Assembly: GCA_936432065.2 (NCBI GenBank)
Contig: OW386292.2
Location: forward strand, 134,121,460-134,185,459
Source of the DNA: Rutpela maculata
Taxonomy: Eukaryota; Arthropoda; Insecta; Coleoptera; Cerambycidae
Direction: 5' to 3'
Length of the DNA: 64,000 nt
Below the pieces are notes generated by a model, which worked only from the letters and a program-made list of their open reading frames with translations, searched no databases and was not told the DNA's origin. Positions 50,201-58,337 of this stretch are shown in pieces. Both the position numbers and the translations under genes were made by a program. Positions within the stretch are counted from its first letter, which is position 1, and each line of letters begins with the position of its first letter.

Positions 50201-53200
50201 GAATGAGACATGTTGTGTTGTGGACTGTATTAGTGGAGATGGAGGCACCCAAACATCTGGTATTTATTATTCATCAACTGTATGAAGAAAACTGCCTTCA
50301 TGAAAGTAGACAACACTATATATACTTCGATAAACGTAAAGTCAGCAAAGGCATCACTGCCTGTGTTCTATCGCCAATCCTCCTTAACATCTACAGTGAA
50401 CATGTGATACGACGTATGCTGGAGAATTGACACGGTGGAGTAGCAATAGATGGAACCAAGATTTCTAACTGAAGATTTACAAATGATACTCCCTTAGTTG
50501 CAGCAATCGAAGATGAGCTCATACACCTGTTGGACAGGCTTCGGACAATAAGCTCTGATTATGGTTAAAGTGTAAATTACAATAAAACGAAAATTATGAT
50601 TGTAGACCGAGCAAATGATAACCACCCAGACACATTAAGGAAAGCTGACTGCGCGATAGTAAACAAGATGGTATACTTGGAGCGCTTGTGAACAATATTA
50701 GTGACTGCAAACTACGAACCCACTTTTTTGATTGTACTACTCAAAAACTATATAGACATAATTTACAGTAAAACTTACCAGCGCTTGTAACAGATGGCGT
50801 TGGTCATGTTGTTTTCGCGCTGCATTCGAAACCACATATAAATGATCCTCAGATATTTTCGTAATAATCAGATCATCTAGAATACCTCCATGTTCGTTGG
50901 TGAATACTGTTAACACTGCAGCGTTGTTTTTCAATCCCTGAATATCGGCTGTGCAGACTGATTCTAAATATTCTATGCAATCCTTACCTGAAATGGAGAG
51001 GACTTTATAACACAAATAATGAAGTATCATAAGAGTTCCAAGAAGGGTAGACAAATGGACAACTTGACTATTATTTTTACATCGTTCACCAAAGAGAAGT
51101 ATATTTTAATCATGAAAAAACACCCTCCGAGCAGGGCCATGCCAAGTCTGACAAGACGTCAGACTTGGCAAAAGTTGGAAATTTGAGACATCAGTTAGCA
51201 ATTTTTATTTTGGCGGAAAAAAATAGTTTGGAGGAATTATTATTCATTTATTTACAGAGTTGGTTTCTTAAGTTCATGAAGTTGGCAAAATAACCCCCCA
51301 AAAAAAGTTGTCTCGCTACGGCTGTGCTCCGAGATTTGTCCATCAGTTTGACTGTCGGTCTGGTGTTTGTCTGTCTGTTGGCGCTATATTTTCAAAATCA
51401 TTTGACGTCGGAGAATAATATTTGGTAAATTGACGCTATTGTCAATGAAGAAATGAGATATATACTATCAGTGAAAAATAATTAAGGAAAAAATGTGACA
51501 GATGACGATATAACATTGTGCAAGCAGTTTACACAACTGTGAAGGTAGAAAAATATACAGGGTGTTTCATTTAAAATATCAAAGTTGGGGCCATTGCCGG
51601 AGAAATCTGAAGTGATGAGAAAGTATCAAATAATAAAAAAATGGTCATTGTCTAGATGCTCATTTTACTGCTTGTTTAAAGCACTCGCTTTAGAAAAAAA
51701 TCGATCCGCCATTTTGACTTTTTAAATTTTGATTGTAGATTCGTAATCAGAGACACCAAAAACATGTGAAAAATATTTTTTTAATGGCATGAAATAGCAC
51801 ATGAAGTTATAAAAAATCAGCCACGTTTCGTTCCTTAACATTAATTATTTAATGTTCTATAAATAAAAAAAATTGAATGTCAACAGTAAATAAACTTTAA
51901 AAAAACAAAAATTAGTCTGTTTGATTTTGTATTTTTAAGCTCCATCGAGGGCTGAGAAAACATTTTTGAAGAATGTGTTTGTAATGAATAGTTTTTAAAA
52001 ATATTTATTACTTCCACATCCAGTGGAAATATAGTAACGACAAAAAATTTTTTAAAAACTTTTATTGTTCAAATAGGCTTAGAATGTCATGAATTGTCGA
52101 GATCTTAAGTTTGAGCGAAAAAAAAATTTGTGTCTGTAACTTTTTTTTTGTGCGCACGTTTACTCTGGAGCCGTTTAAGATATTGACTTGAAATTTGGTA
52201 CGCATACGTACTTGAACGAGGTCTGGAACTAGATTATATTTTCATCTTATTCCGTCGAAGGGTTGAGGGGTAAATTGGGGTAAATTTGGAGTAAATACGT
52301 AAATCAGGCAGGTAAGAGTCCATAAAATTGGTATTTGGTATATACAAGAGAAGCTAAAAAAAATTTTGACATTAGCCACCCCTATTACCACCCCCACCCC
52401 ATTATTAAAGGGGATGAAAAAAAAATGTGATTTAGTCTGTGTACAAGAACCAGAAACCTTAAAATATTTTTTTTATTTCATCCACCCCCCACTACCGTTG
52501 TGGGGTATCGTTTTATGGGTTTTTGGGGTAGAGGATTTCAAATATTATATTATTAAAGTTCCATAAACAATTATTTCCACATATAAAATTTTTTCATTGT
52601 GAGTGACTTGGATGGAAAATATGGATGTGGAAGTAGCGATTCCTTGGGCAGCGGTTTTTAAATAAACAACTTTTTTAAAAAATTAATTTTGATTTCCTTG
52701 TCAAATATTAAAAACCATATTTCTTATAAAAGTCAAAGAGAAGAAGACAATTCGAGAGTATTCTGGAACATTCCAGAAAAGTTGTGACCTTTCTGAAATA
52801 TTCCAGAATGGTGATTCTACCTCAAACGTCGTTTAAAAAAGATTTTCAGTTAATTTCAAAATTCAACGCGCACAACTAGTTTGATATAAAATTCTTAAAA
52901 AAATATAAACCTCTTCGATTATGTATAGGTCAATCCGCCATCTTGGAAAAAAAAATGGAAAACACCAAAAATTGCAGAAGAAATCAAAATTGAATCTTTT
53001 CTATAAGAAGGAGTAATTTCACCTAAGTTGGTAAAAATAAAACCGCTGCCCAAGGAATGACTACTTCCACATCCAGATTTTCTATCAAAGTCACTCACAA
53101 CAAAAAAATTTTGTATGTGGAAATAATCGTTTATGGAACTTTAATAATATAACATTTGAAATCCTCTACCCCAAAAACCCATAAAACGATACCCCACATC

Positions 53201-56200
53201 GGTAGTGGGGTGGGGGGTGGTAATAGGGGGTGGATGAAGTAAAAAAATATTTTGAGATTTCTGGTTCTTGTACACACACCAAATTACATTTTTTTTTCAT
53301 TCCCTTTAATAATGGGGTGGGGGTGGTAATGGGGGGTGGTAATGGGGGTGGCTAATGCCAAAATTTTTTTGAGAGCTTAGTTTCTCTTGTATATACTAAA
53401 TACCAATTTTATGGACTCTTACTTGCTTGATTTACCTATTTACCCCAAATTTACCCCAATTTACCCCCCAACCCTTCGACAGAACAAGGTGAAAATATAA
53501 TCTAGTTCTAGATCTCATTAAAGTACAAATTTCAAGTCAATATCTCAAACGGTTCCAGAGTAAACGTGCGCACAAAAAAAGTTACAGACAGACCGACAGA
53601 CAGACAGAAAATTTTTCTTTGCTCAAACTTAAAATCTCGACGTTAATAAAATAAAAACTTTAAAAAAATTTTTTGTCGTTAGTATACTTCCACTGGATGT
53701 GGAAGTAAAACTCATCTATGGTCAAATATACTGCACCAAACCCAGATGCTGAAAGTCGAACAGAATGATCAAGTATCAAGGAGGCACTGTTAAATTTTTT
53801 TAAAATTAACCACTTCTTCTAGAGATAAATATGACATATGATATATTACAAAGTGATTTGGATGCCATTTCAAATTTTTGTAAAGATAAAGATTTAGCCT
53901 TTAATGAATCTAAATGCAAAGTTGTAACTTATACTAGGAAAAAAAGCCCGATCATAGAAAATTACACCATTAATGACGTTCAAATTGAAAGACTACATGA
54001 AATTAAGGACCTAGGGGTTACCTTTACAAGCATATTTTCTTTCAACACACATATTGTAAAGTTAACAGCTGACTGTTACAGACGACTTGGGTTCATCCAT
54101 AGGTCTACTCATGATTTTACTTGTGGGACGTGTATATTGCTCTTTAACTCATATGTTCGGTCAAAACTTGAATATGCTTGCATTATATGGCATCCGAAAA
54201 CTTTCGTATACTCGGAAATGTTGGAAAAAGTCCAAAAAAGATTTCTAAGATCACTATATCTAAAAAACCATGGAGTGTGGCCACACTTAATATCATATAA
54301 TAGACAACTAATTGAATTTAATATAAGCCCTCTTTCTGAACGACGTGAGACAGCTCAAATTCTGTTTATCCATAATATCTTGCATGATAATTTTAATGCA
54401 CGTGAAATATTATACGCTATTAACTTTAATGTGCCTGATATAAGATTAAGAGTAAGAAATTGTATGTTTAAAATCTCAAACCTAAATTCACCAACAGAAC
54501 AATGTCTGCTTGCAGTAAATAACTTCGTAAGGAACAATGATATAGATATCTGTAATGTTAATAGAAATGTGTTAATGTCCCATACAGCACACCAAATAAC
54601 GATTACGAAGTGTTCGCATTGTGACGATGTATCTAGATGCAGACACAAGGTTACACAATTCTACGATGTAAATGTGCTACGTTTACACATTGTAGGCAAA
54701 CACGTATGCACAAAGGTTAAACGTCCGCCTCACAATGTAGCCACAGTATACCATTTACATACACACAAATAATTTGATCCACAGTGTGTTATCGGATGCA
54801 CAGTGATTGACTTCCTAATGTGTCAGACGAATGACGTCTTATGCTAGACGTTAATTTTTTCAGGTTATATTTGGTAATCCCCCCACAGGTTTTTAGCAAT
54901 GGGAACATATAAAACTACATACTAGTTAGTAAGTCTACTTGATAAAAATAAAGTAATTAATGCATATATGTTTTGTCCTATGAATTTATTTGTTAGCCAT
55001 CCGTATATTTTATTTACATTAACTATCTAATATTGTTTACTATCACTTCAATTTCTTCTCACAAGGGTTGCCTGTAAATTATAATGTTTATTAAGTTATT
55101 AAATTCATTTTTACTTACCTTTGCCAATTGCGGTGGGTAGGGATCGAACCTACACGTTTCTGTTGTCCGTATTACAGTACTGACGCTTCTACCAACTGAG
55201 CTATCGTGGTGATTGTTATTTCGGATGCTAAAAGCAGTATTTATGATGTGTATGAAGTCTTTATTATGTGTGAAATTGAATTTCTAGCCTTATTTAAAAT
55301 ATATGAAAATCTTTCAAGTTCTCTTTTTTTTTCGATTTTTTACGTGTTCCCAAACCTGAATTTTTCGAGTTACTAGTATTTTTATTTATTTATAATTATT
55401 AAGAACTTATTTAATTTAATTAAACTGTCACCAGTGTCACCTGAGTTAAGAATTAAAGTTTTAAGTTGAAGTACTTATACAAACCTGGGAAACGTGTTGG
55501 AGAAAAAACGGTCAGGTATAATATATCATTTACAACATAAATAGAATATTTAATGGTCTAAAACAGACCTAAAATTGAAAAGAAGTATATTCGTACATCG
55601 GTTTTATAAGCAATTATTACCTTGAAAAAAACAACTGAAAGTTTTTTCGCAACTATTTTAACAAAAAAAAAAAAAAAGACAGAGTGAGCACGGATCGAAC
55701 CGCGTACCTCTTGCCTCGCCGCCTAATGTTTAACTCACTCAACCACTGACTTCTGTTTGAATACCTGCTTAAAGACTTTATAGTAGAACACGCAACGACT
55801 AGATTTTGCTTATTAATGCATTTTAATCTAATTTTATTATTAAAAGAACTCGATATCTTTAAAACTGCCGAATCTTTACAAACTCTTTCGAATATAAATT
55901 GTTTTGGATATTGTTAAAAAACAAAAATGCCTGCTGTATGTGTGGCTATGACCACTCTTATAGAGGAAAGAGGACACATGAGATACACATGTAGTGTTGG
56001 GCGAATTCGAATTAAAATACTCGGTTAATCCGAGTATCAAAATACTCGCTTGATTCCGAGTATTAAAATTTCATCCGAATAAAATATACTCGGATTAATT
56101 TTAAGTACAAAACAAAAAAGAGCTGTCAATCGTGCACTTGGATAATAAAATGTTTTTTAGATTTCTCCCCCCAGCTCATCAATTTTGAGATCTGGGGAGA

Positions 56201-57991
56201 AAAATTACTAACCTCAGTGCCACTTGCATTCGCATCAACCACGATCGCAATTACTGTTGACAGAGTGTTTAAAAAATCGCGATATCACATTACTAATACC
56301 TATAGTGAAAATTTAATTCGACATCGGATGATTAATCCGAATATTCTTGTCATCCGATTCCGTGTAATCCGAGTACCGAAATCATCCGAATATCTGCATC
56401 ACTATACACATGGCTGGTATGCTCACGCTGACGCTTTGCGCGCGCACACTGTTCCATGCTCGAATAGTCGAATGTAGACACGACAAGACACAACTAAAAA
56501 GTGTATATATAGTTATTTGTATCATGTATATATATCGCACTTTTATGTGGTGTATGCAGTAGGCACAAGTATTATATAAAGCATCACACATACATATGAC
56601 TTAAACATTGTAGGCATCTTCTACGGACGTCAAATTGCAACATTCTAATGATCCTTCTTTACGTTATATAAAAATGTTTAGAATCTTGAGTGCATACAGT
56701 ATACAATTATTAAACGTTGTATCACATAAATCTGTCAATATAAACATAAGTGTATCTCATATGTGTACGTCAGTACTAGTTTAACAATTAGATCTACCTT
56801 AACATATTTTGTTTCTCATGTATATATCTTGTAGAGACGTAATTACAATTGGACGTGCTGTTTGGGGTCTTATTTGTGATTTTATATGCTGTGCTTTTGT
56901 TTTAGTTTTAATTCTTGTTTTTATCGCATATTTTTATGGTTTTGTAATCTATGTCACACATGTTTATACCTGTATTACCACATACACTGTGCATCATGTA
57001 ATTGGATTTATCTGTTTGCTGTACAGTATAATAAATAAATAAATAAATTGATAAATAATTTAAGTTGTGATCGAATAATGAAATAATTTACAGGGTGTTC
57101 TATTTAAAAAAACACAAGTTATCTCTTATATCTCGAAAACTGAATTTTCTTCTTATCAGCAACGGATTCTACTCAAAAAAGTGCCTCAAGAATGTGTTAC
57201 TCCATTTTCGATTCGACACTTTGTAATTGAGATATAGAGATCATCCAAGAACGACAATTTTCCAAAAATGCCCTGTAGCTCGGTAGTTGAAAAAGATAGA
57301 CGATCGCGGTTTACGCCATTGTTTGTTTCTCGAAAATCGAGCTCAGGACACCTATATTGGTTTTCGTCTATCTGCTATAGTTTTAGAGAAAACCCTAAAA
57401 AATCCCAATAATTTGGTCCACCCTGTACATATCGGACAGGTCTATATTTTTGGGGAATTTTATTTCAAATAAACTGGTGTTCTTAATATTGCCATTCAAT
57501 TACTAGTACAAGATATATTAAGCAGACAAGTAGAAAATCCGTGGCAGTGCGTCAAAAAGTGCATAGAACTTTTGACGCACCAGGTATTTTTGGACGTAAA
57601 TATTTTTTCCGTAATCAGAAAATTAATGCAAGTGATTTTATTATGTCCTTAAACTCTTTTCGAAATAAATAAACATGCAAGTGAAAAAACCGTCTCTTTA
57701 CCTCCATAGAATTTCCTATCAAAGCCTTAAACTAAACTCACCGTGTATCTCCGTCTGTAGCATATGCGAGACATCGAACAGTGACGCACTTTTTCTCGTG
57801 AACAGGTGAGAGTTGACAATACTCAAGTCACTATATTGCACTGGCAGCAAAAACCCACCAAAGTTCACTATTTTCCCGCCTCTTTCGACGTGAAAATCAT
57901 AAAGGGCTGTTACCTCACCTTTCGCATCACTAGCAAAGGCCCTTTTGAAGACGCTTTTGCCAAAATTATTTAGAGTTCTCGCGCAAAACAT
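26008..57991 (-). CDS. AMT: Aminomethyltransferase, mitochondrial (glycine cleavage system T protein), 6 coding exons
   Basis: The spliced frame (1212 nt) encodes 403 aa, the length of the human enzyme. T protein takes the methylamine-lipoyl arm of H protein and tetrahydrofolate and releases ammonia and 5,10-methylene-THF, in the mitochondrial matrix with P, H and L proteins. Residues 1-22 (MFCARTLNNFGKSVFKRAFA) are an Arg/Lys-rich, acid-free presequence. Then follow LFDVSHM (71-77), FTNEHGGILDDLI with the folate-contacting Asp pair (121-122), CGYTGEDGFEIS (221-232), LEAGLCLYGND (264-274) and the C-terminal barrel with SGCPSP and AMGYVP. All five junctions keep frame with GT/AG sites. The gene spans 32 kb because intron 4 is 22 kb of repeats, and it converges on Cyb561. 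Confidence 0.96.
26262..27048 (-). other. AMT intron 5
   Basis: 787-bp intron with GTAGGT donor and TATTACAG acceptor. AT-rich; AGACACTCTGTAT near 26995-27007 resembles repeat-end motifs. No gene seen. Confidence 0.8.
27049..27218 (-). CDS. AMT: AMT coding exon 5 (residues 263-319)
   Basis: Acceptor AATGATGTAG, donor ATAG|GTAGGT; 170 nt. Encodes RLEAGLCLYGND...TPVEAALTWLVAKRRR, the end of the catalytic domain and the linker to the C-terminal barrel. Confidence 0.95.
28374..28617. mobile_element. MITE with ~44-bp TIRs
   Basis: CAAGGTGTTTCAGGATTAAC at the left and the inverse of CTTTTCAGGATTAACCATC at the right, followed inward by matching CAAATT(G/T)TAAATTTGG. No coding capacity. Confidence 0.65.
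28806..29343. repeat. Direct repeat with nested MITE (28896-29075)
   Basis: GAAAATGCAACTCT followed by ATGTCAGTGATTTCCACAA occurs at 28806 and 29249, in direct orientation. Between them 28896-28944 and ~29030-29075 form TIRs (AATTGAGGAGTTTCCGGTAG and inverse) of a ~180-bp MITE. Confidence 0.7.
31290..31470. repeat. Two-copy ~100-bp tandem duplication
   Basis: TTTTTATTGTAAA(T/C)TTC, then TTTTTTATTAGTATTAAT and ACAAATGTACAGTTT recur about 100 bp apart. The apparent short ORF here is a product of the repeat. Confidence 0.75.
31690..36464. repeat. Giant palindrome of ~604-bp tandem units
   Basis: Five forward units (marker GCGGCTTTCCGTGG near 31797, 32302, 32909, 33511, 34115) are followed by four inverted units (34401, 35001, 35605, 36210). 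The turn is at about 34272, at CAATAAAAA-CACA-TTTTATTG. Spacing is 602-607 bp except the first (505). The outer edges match: AAAGTTGCTGCTGAAATTTC at the left and its inverse near 36325-36355. Each unit also contains degenerate sub-repeats of the form ATGAGATCAGTTTCTA-TGAGTATT. The right end (36419-36464) equals bases 1-46. A possible left end is CCCTGCCAAAAA at 30920. No ORF. Confidence 0.88.
37096..37719. mobile_element. Palindromic hAT MITE with perfect 8-bp TSD
   Basis: The 624-bp element is an almost perfect full-length palindrome (left half 37096-37400, right half ~37410-37719). Ends are CAGCGGCGGCTGGTG and CACCAGCCGCCACTG. Target duplication CATTAGGT is exact (37088-37095, 37720-37727). 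It contains no ORF. Confidence 0.93.
38026..38177. mobile_element. MITE with perfect 47-bp TIRs
   Basis: 38026-38072 (starting TAGGTGTTTTCTTTCTACC) is identical to the reverse complement of 38131-38177; the 58-bp spacer is unique. Flanks are AT-rich and a TSD is not clear-cut (TA possible). Perfect arms imply a young or gene-converted copy. Confidence 0.85.
38225..39900. repeat. Imperfect palindromic element hosting a SINE
   Basis: The 38225-38450 segment (GTGTTTAAATTTGGCAAATATG, CCACCATCTTGGAGAAATGG) pairs with the inverse at ~39700-39880. An inner pair is 38660-38720 versus 38955-39030 (TTTATTGAAATTTGGACA). The 5S-SINE 39054-39431 is inserted inside. Confidence 0.6.
39054..39431 (+). mobile_element. 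5S rRNA-derived SINE, copy 2 (full length)
   Basis: The head (about 39058-39175) resembles 5S rRNA: GAAGCAACGTCGAGC matches the A-box region of the 5S internal promoter, GCGGTTAGTACTTGGATGGG (39120-39139) the intermediate element and C box, then CTTGGGAAATAC. A ~220-bp unrelated body ends GGTAGCGGAAATAGGCCG and a run of A. Flanking direct repeat AAAAAGTGTC (39044-39053, 39432-39441). It fits the SINE3 class, known best from vertebrates. The 5S part probably drives Pol III transcription. Confidence 0.85.
40452..41158 (+). mobile_element. CTTCCACATCC repeat family, copy 3
   Basis: Full-length + orientation, from TACTTCCACAACCAGTGG to GGATGTGGAAGTAGTGATTC and GGGCAGCGG. The core TTTTGTGCCCACG differs by one base from other copies. 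Confidence 0.8.
41820..42660. repeat. Inverted repeat, ~390-bp arms
   Basis: 41820-42205 and 42270-42660 are inverted copies (shared TCTTCTTTTATATTACGAAA and CGGCTCCAATATAAAATG type segments), ~85% alike by eye. The axis is near 42240, next to a CACCCTGTATAT motif. No ORF. Confidence 0.75.
43272..43636. repeat. Palindrome serving as host for a small CCCA-ended MITE
   Basis: The left arm (TTCTACATAGAAATTAGC, then TTTACTAAAACT...GTTTAAACAATTTTC) matches the inverse of the right arm 43520-43636. A diverged direct copy is at ~42950-43030. The left arm is interrupted only by the 43334-43442 element. Confidence 0.75.
43334..43442. mobile_element. 109-bp MITE, CCCA ends, 2-bp TSD (CT)
   Basis: Ends CCCAACAAACACAAAAG and the inverse of CCCTACAAACACAAAAG, 23 of 25 matching over the TIR. 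Flanked by CT on both sides. The partner arm of the host palindrome shows the uninterrupted site with a single CT (AAAACTTTTATTTAAAC), so both the element limits and the 2-bp duplication are supported. Confidence 0.82.
45765..46089 (+). tRNA. Split tRNA-like sequence in unit Y, copy 1
   Basis: The 5' half CAGTGGTTCAGTGAGTTAAA (45765-45790) and 3' half CAAGAGGTCGATGGCTCGAT then CCCTACACG (46055-46089) align with the two halves of the tRNA-like module at 55681-55751. They are separated here by ~265 bp. The far half contains a B-box-like GGCTCGATCCC. Copy 1 is followed at once by the inverted arm. Not a functional tRNA as it stands. Confidence 0.45.
48876..49200 (+). tRNA. Split tRNA-like sequence in unit Y, copy 2
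   Basis: Same two halves as 45765-46089, at 48876-48901 and 49166-49200. Unit Y ends exactly here (CCCTACACG), and unrelated sequence TTCCGGATTT follows. The repeat boundary thus coincides with the end of the tRNA-like T arm. Confidence 0.45.
49444..49572 (-). CDS. AMT: AMT coding exon 4 (residues 220-262)
   Basis: Acceptor TTATTTCAG, donor TTGAG|GTAAGC; 129 nt, phase 2 at both ends. Encodes the GYTGEDG glycine-rich signature and GLGARDSL. Confidence 0.95.
49573..49678 (-). other. AMT intron 3 (106 bp)
   Basis: The only short intron of the gene, GTAAAT...TTTCAG, free of repeats. Confidence 0.9.
49679..49878 (-). CDS. AMT: AMT coding exon 3 (residues 154-219)
   Basis: Acceptor TATTTTAG, donor CCAG|GTAAAT; 200 nt, ends in phase 2. 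Encodes DLHRKRNPS...ERGLLALQGPKAEEAL...VAGIEGCRIT. This exon is easy to miss because it contains no in-frame Met near its start. Confidence 0.95.
49879..50778 (-). other. AMT intron 2
   Basis: 900-bp intron, GTAAGT...TTTTAG; about half is an antisense LINE relic. Confidence 0.88.
50165..50700 (+). pseudogene. RTE-like reverse-transcriptase fragment
   Basis: Broken frames read EMEAPKHLVFIIHQLYEENC, then KGITACVLSPILLNIYSEHV, then GVAIDGTKISN, ELIHLLDRLRTISSDYG and NYNKTKIMIVDRAND...KMVYLE. This is the order of the fingers/palm of a LINE RT in the group whose copies read 'GAPKHL...RQGC.LSP.LFNIYSE'. Several stops are present, and the catalytic YADD region is reduced to FTNDT. Antisense within AMT intron 2. 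Confidence 0.75.
50779..50987 (-). CDS. AMT: AMT coding exon 2 (residues 84-153)
   Basis: Acceptor CATTTCAG, donor CTG|GTAAGT; 209 nt, ends in phase 0. Encodes KDCIEYLESV...NEHGGILDDLIITK...LYVVSNA, the core of the folate-binding domain. Confidence 0.95.
51141..51169. repeat. Perfect 12-bp stem hairpin
   Basis: GCCAAGTCTGAC, 5-nt loop, then GTCAGACTTGGC. The right half plus AAAAGT recurs at 58375-58395, which suggests a dispersed element end. Confidence 0.7.
52011..52659 (+). mobile_element. CTTCCACATCC repeat family, copy 4
   Basis: Full-length + copy; about 380 bp from the inverted copy at 53040-53709, so a transcript of this intron could fold into a ~650-bp hairpin. Confidence 0.82.
52759..52806. 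promoter_or_regulatory. Two heat-shock-element-like arrays
   Basis: 52759-52776 reads TTCTGGAACATTCCAGAA, four alternating 5-bp units with no mismatch (TTCnnGAAnnTTCnnGAA). 52789-52806 reads TTCTGAAATATTCCAGAA, three and a half units. It lies in AMT intron 1 between two CTTCCACATCC elements. Binding by heat-shock factor is inference. Confidence 0.45.
53040..53709 (-). mobile_element. CTTCCACATCC repeat family, copy 5
   Basis: Full-length - orientation copy from AACCGCTGCCC to CACTGGATGTGGAAGTA. The G-rich mini-repeats (GGGGGTGGTAATGGGGG type) near 53310-53350 are expanded. Confidence 0.82.
53800..54578 (+). pseudogene. LINE reverse-transcriptase C-terminal part (5'-truncated)
   Basis: The open frame from 53831 encodes LQSDLDAISNFCKDKDL, CKVVTYTRK, LGVTF, RRLGFIHRST, NSYVRSKLEYACIIWHP, LEKVQKRFLRSLYLK and the post-thumb region to about residue 249. 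This is a non-LTR RT downstream of the catalytic YADD box, which is missing. From 54579 the frame runs on for ~64 codons only because a CCCATACAGC-ended element was inserted; those residues are not LINE protein. Confidence 0.82.
55129..55211 (-). tRNA. tRNA-Tyr-like module, copy A
   Basis: CGATAGCTCAGTTGGTAGA is the A box and D arm as in insect tRNA-Tyr. The anticodon arm has GTA in an abnormal 8-nt loop (ACTGTAAT), and the T arm GTAGG-TTCGATC-CCTAC is perfect. The 3' CCACCGC does not pair with the 5' end, so it is probably not a functional tRNA; A and B boxes are intact for Pol III. Confidence 0.55.
55681..55751 (-). tRNA. tRNA-like module 1, copy A, with T-run terminator
   Basis: The - strand reads AGTGGTTGAGTGAGTTAAAC (A-box side) to GCGGTTCGATCCGTGC (B box), followed at once by a ~15-T run, a Pol III stop. 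Acceptor pairing is poor. The homologous place in copy B holds a different tRNA-like sequence. Confidence 0.55.
55992..56404. mobile_element. hAT MITE with perfect 8-bp TSD
   Basis: Ends TAGTGTTGGGCGAATTC and the inverse of TAGTGATGCAGATATTC. TSD TACACATG is exact (55984-55991, 56405-56412). The interior repeats CCGAGTATTAAAAT and its inverse. Non-coding. Confidence 0.88.
56500..57050 (+). mobile_element. LINE 3' end with (AAAT)n tail
   Basis: Ends TTGCTGTACAGTATAATAAA followed by TAAATAAATAAA, a very common finish of Jockey-group LINEs. It may be the 3' UTR of the LINE truncated at 53800-54578, separated by the two later insertions. The upstream limit is uncertain. Confidence 0.5.
57090..57426. 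mobile_element. ACAGGGTG-ended MITE
   Basis: Starts ACAGGGTGTTCTATTT and ends GGTCCACCCTGT; 337 bp, in AMT intron 1 close to exon 1. It contains TATATCTCGAAAACTGAATT phrases typical of dispersed arthropod repeats. Confidence 0.6.
57742..57991 (-). CDS. AMT: AMT coding exon 1 (residues 1-83)
   Basis: ATG at 57991-57989; donor ACG|GTGAGT (GT at 57741-57740), phase 1. Encodes the presequence and the N-terminal folate-binding domain start through DVSHMLQTEIH. Confidence 0.95.
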
Positions 57992-58301
57992 CTCTTAAAC
58001 GTTTATCCTACTGCCTACACCACGAAATATTTTGTTTCTTATCATTTAGGTCTCTAAAGATTTTGTAAGAGTCGTGTTCGTGACGAGTGTCGCTAGATAA
58101 GCAGAGGTCAAAGGCGAAGGTATAAGTCTATGTTTGATTAGGATAGGTCACTAAAAAGAACTGACAGATGCTTAAATAAGAATTAAATATTTGTTTATTA
58201 TTGTCTGTAACTACCAGAAGGAATTAAGGACTGGCACCATACATAATCACATTGAAAAAAAATGTTTTGAATCAAGAATATAATATTTATATATACGCAA
58301 A

Positions 58302-58337
58302 CAGGGGGGGGGGGGGTGGGGGGGGTGGGCGGGGGGT
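58302..58337. repeat. G-rich tract upstream of AMT
   Basis: Runs of 13, 8, 3 and 6 G separated by single T/C, about 310 bp upstream of the AMT start codon. Capable of a G-quadruplex on this strand; also a typical site of sequencing-length error. Confidence 0.75.

Larger units (their letters stand above)
54579..55942 (-). mobile_element. CCCA-ended element carrying two tRNA-like modules, copy A
   Basis: Left end CCCATACAGCACACC inside the LINE; probable right end GCTGTATGTG (inverse of the left with one mismatch). Interior 54800-55915 is the reverse complement of 62325-63610 in copy B. It carries tRNA-like sequences at 55129-55211 and 55681-55751 (- strand). The ends differ from those of copy B, so a shared interior is bordered by different terminal sequences. 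No transposase. TSD not clear. Confidence 0.72.
50988..57741 (-). other. AMT intron 1
   Basis: 6.75-kb intron containing an inverted pair of CTTCCACATCC elements, HSE-like sites, LINE pieces, a tRNA-bearing element, a hAT MITE and a TACAGGGTG-ended MITE. 51.17-52.0 kb carries a TATACAGGGTGTTTCATTT motif (51556) typical of dispersed insect repeats, but no gene. Confidence 0.85.

Noticed and set aside
52366..52566. Pro/Thr-rich ORFs in the CTTCCACATCC elements (also at 3252-3473 and 18581-18829)
   Set aside because: Produced by C-rich/G-rich mini-repeats; not kept open across the five copies.
54355..54648. 97-codon minus-strand ORF
   Set aside because: Antisense shadow of the LINE reverse-transcriptase frame.
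56809..57042. 77-codon hydrophobic ORF as a small membrane protein gene
   Set aside because: It overlaps the AT-rich 3' end and (AAAT)n tail of a LINE; hydrophobicity follows from T-rich codons.
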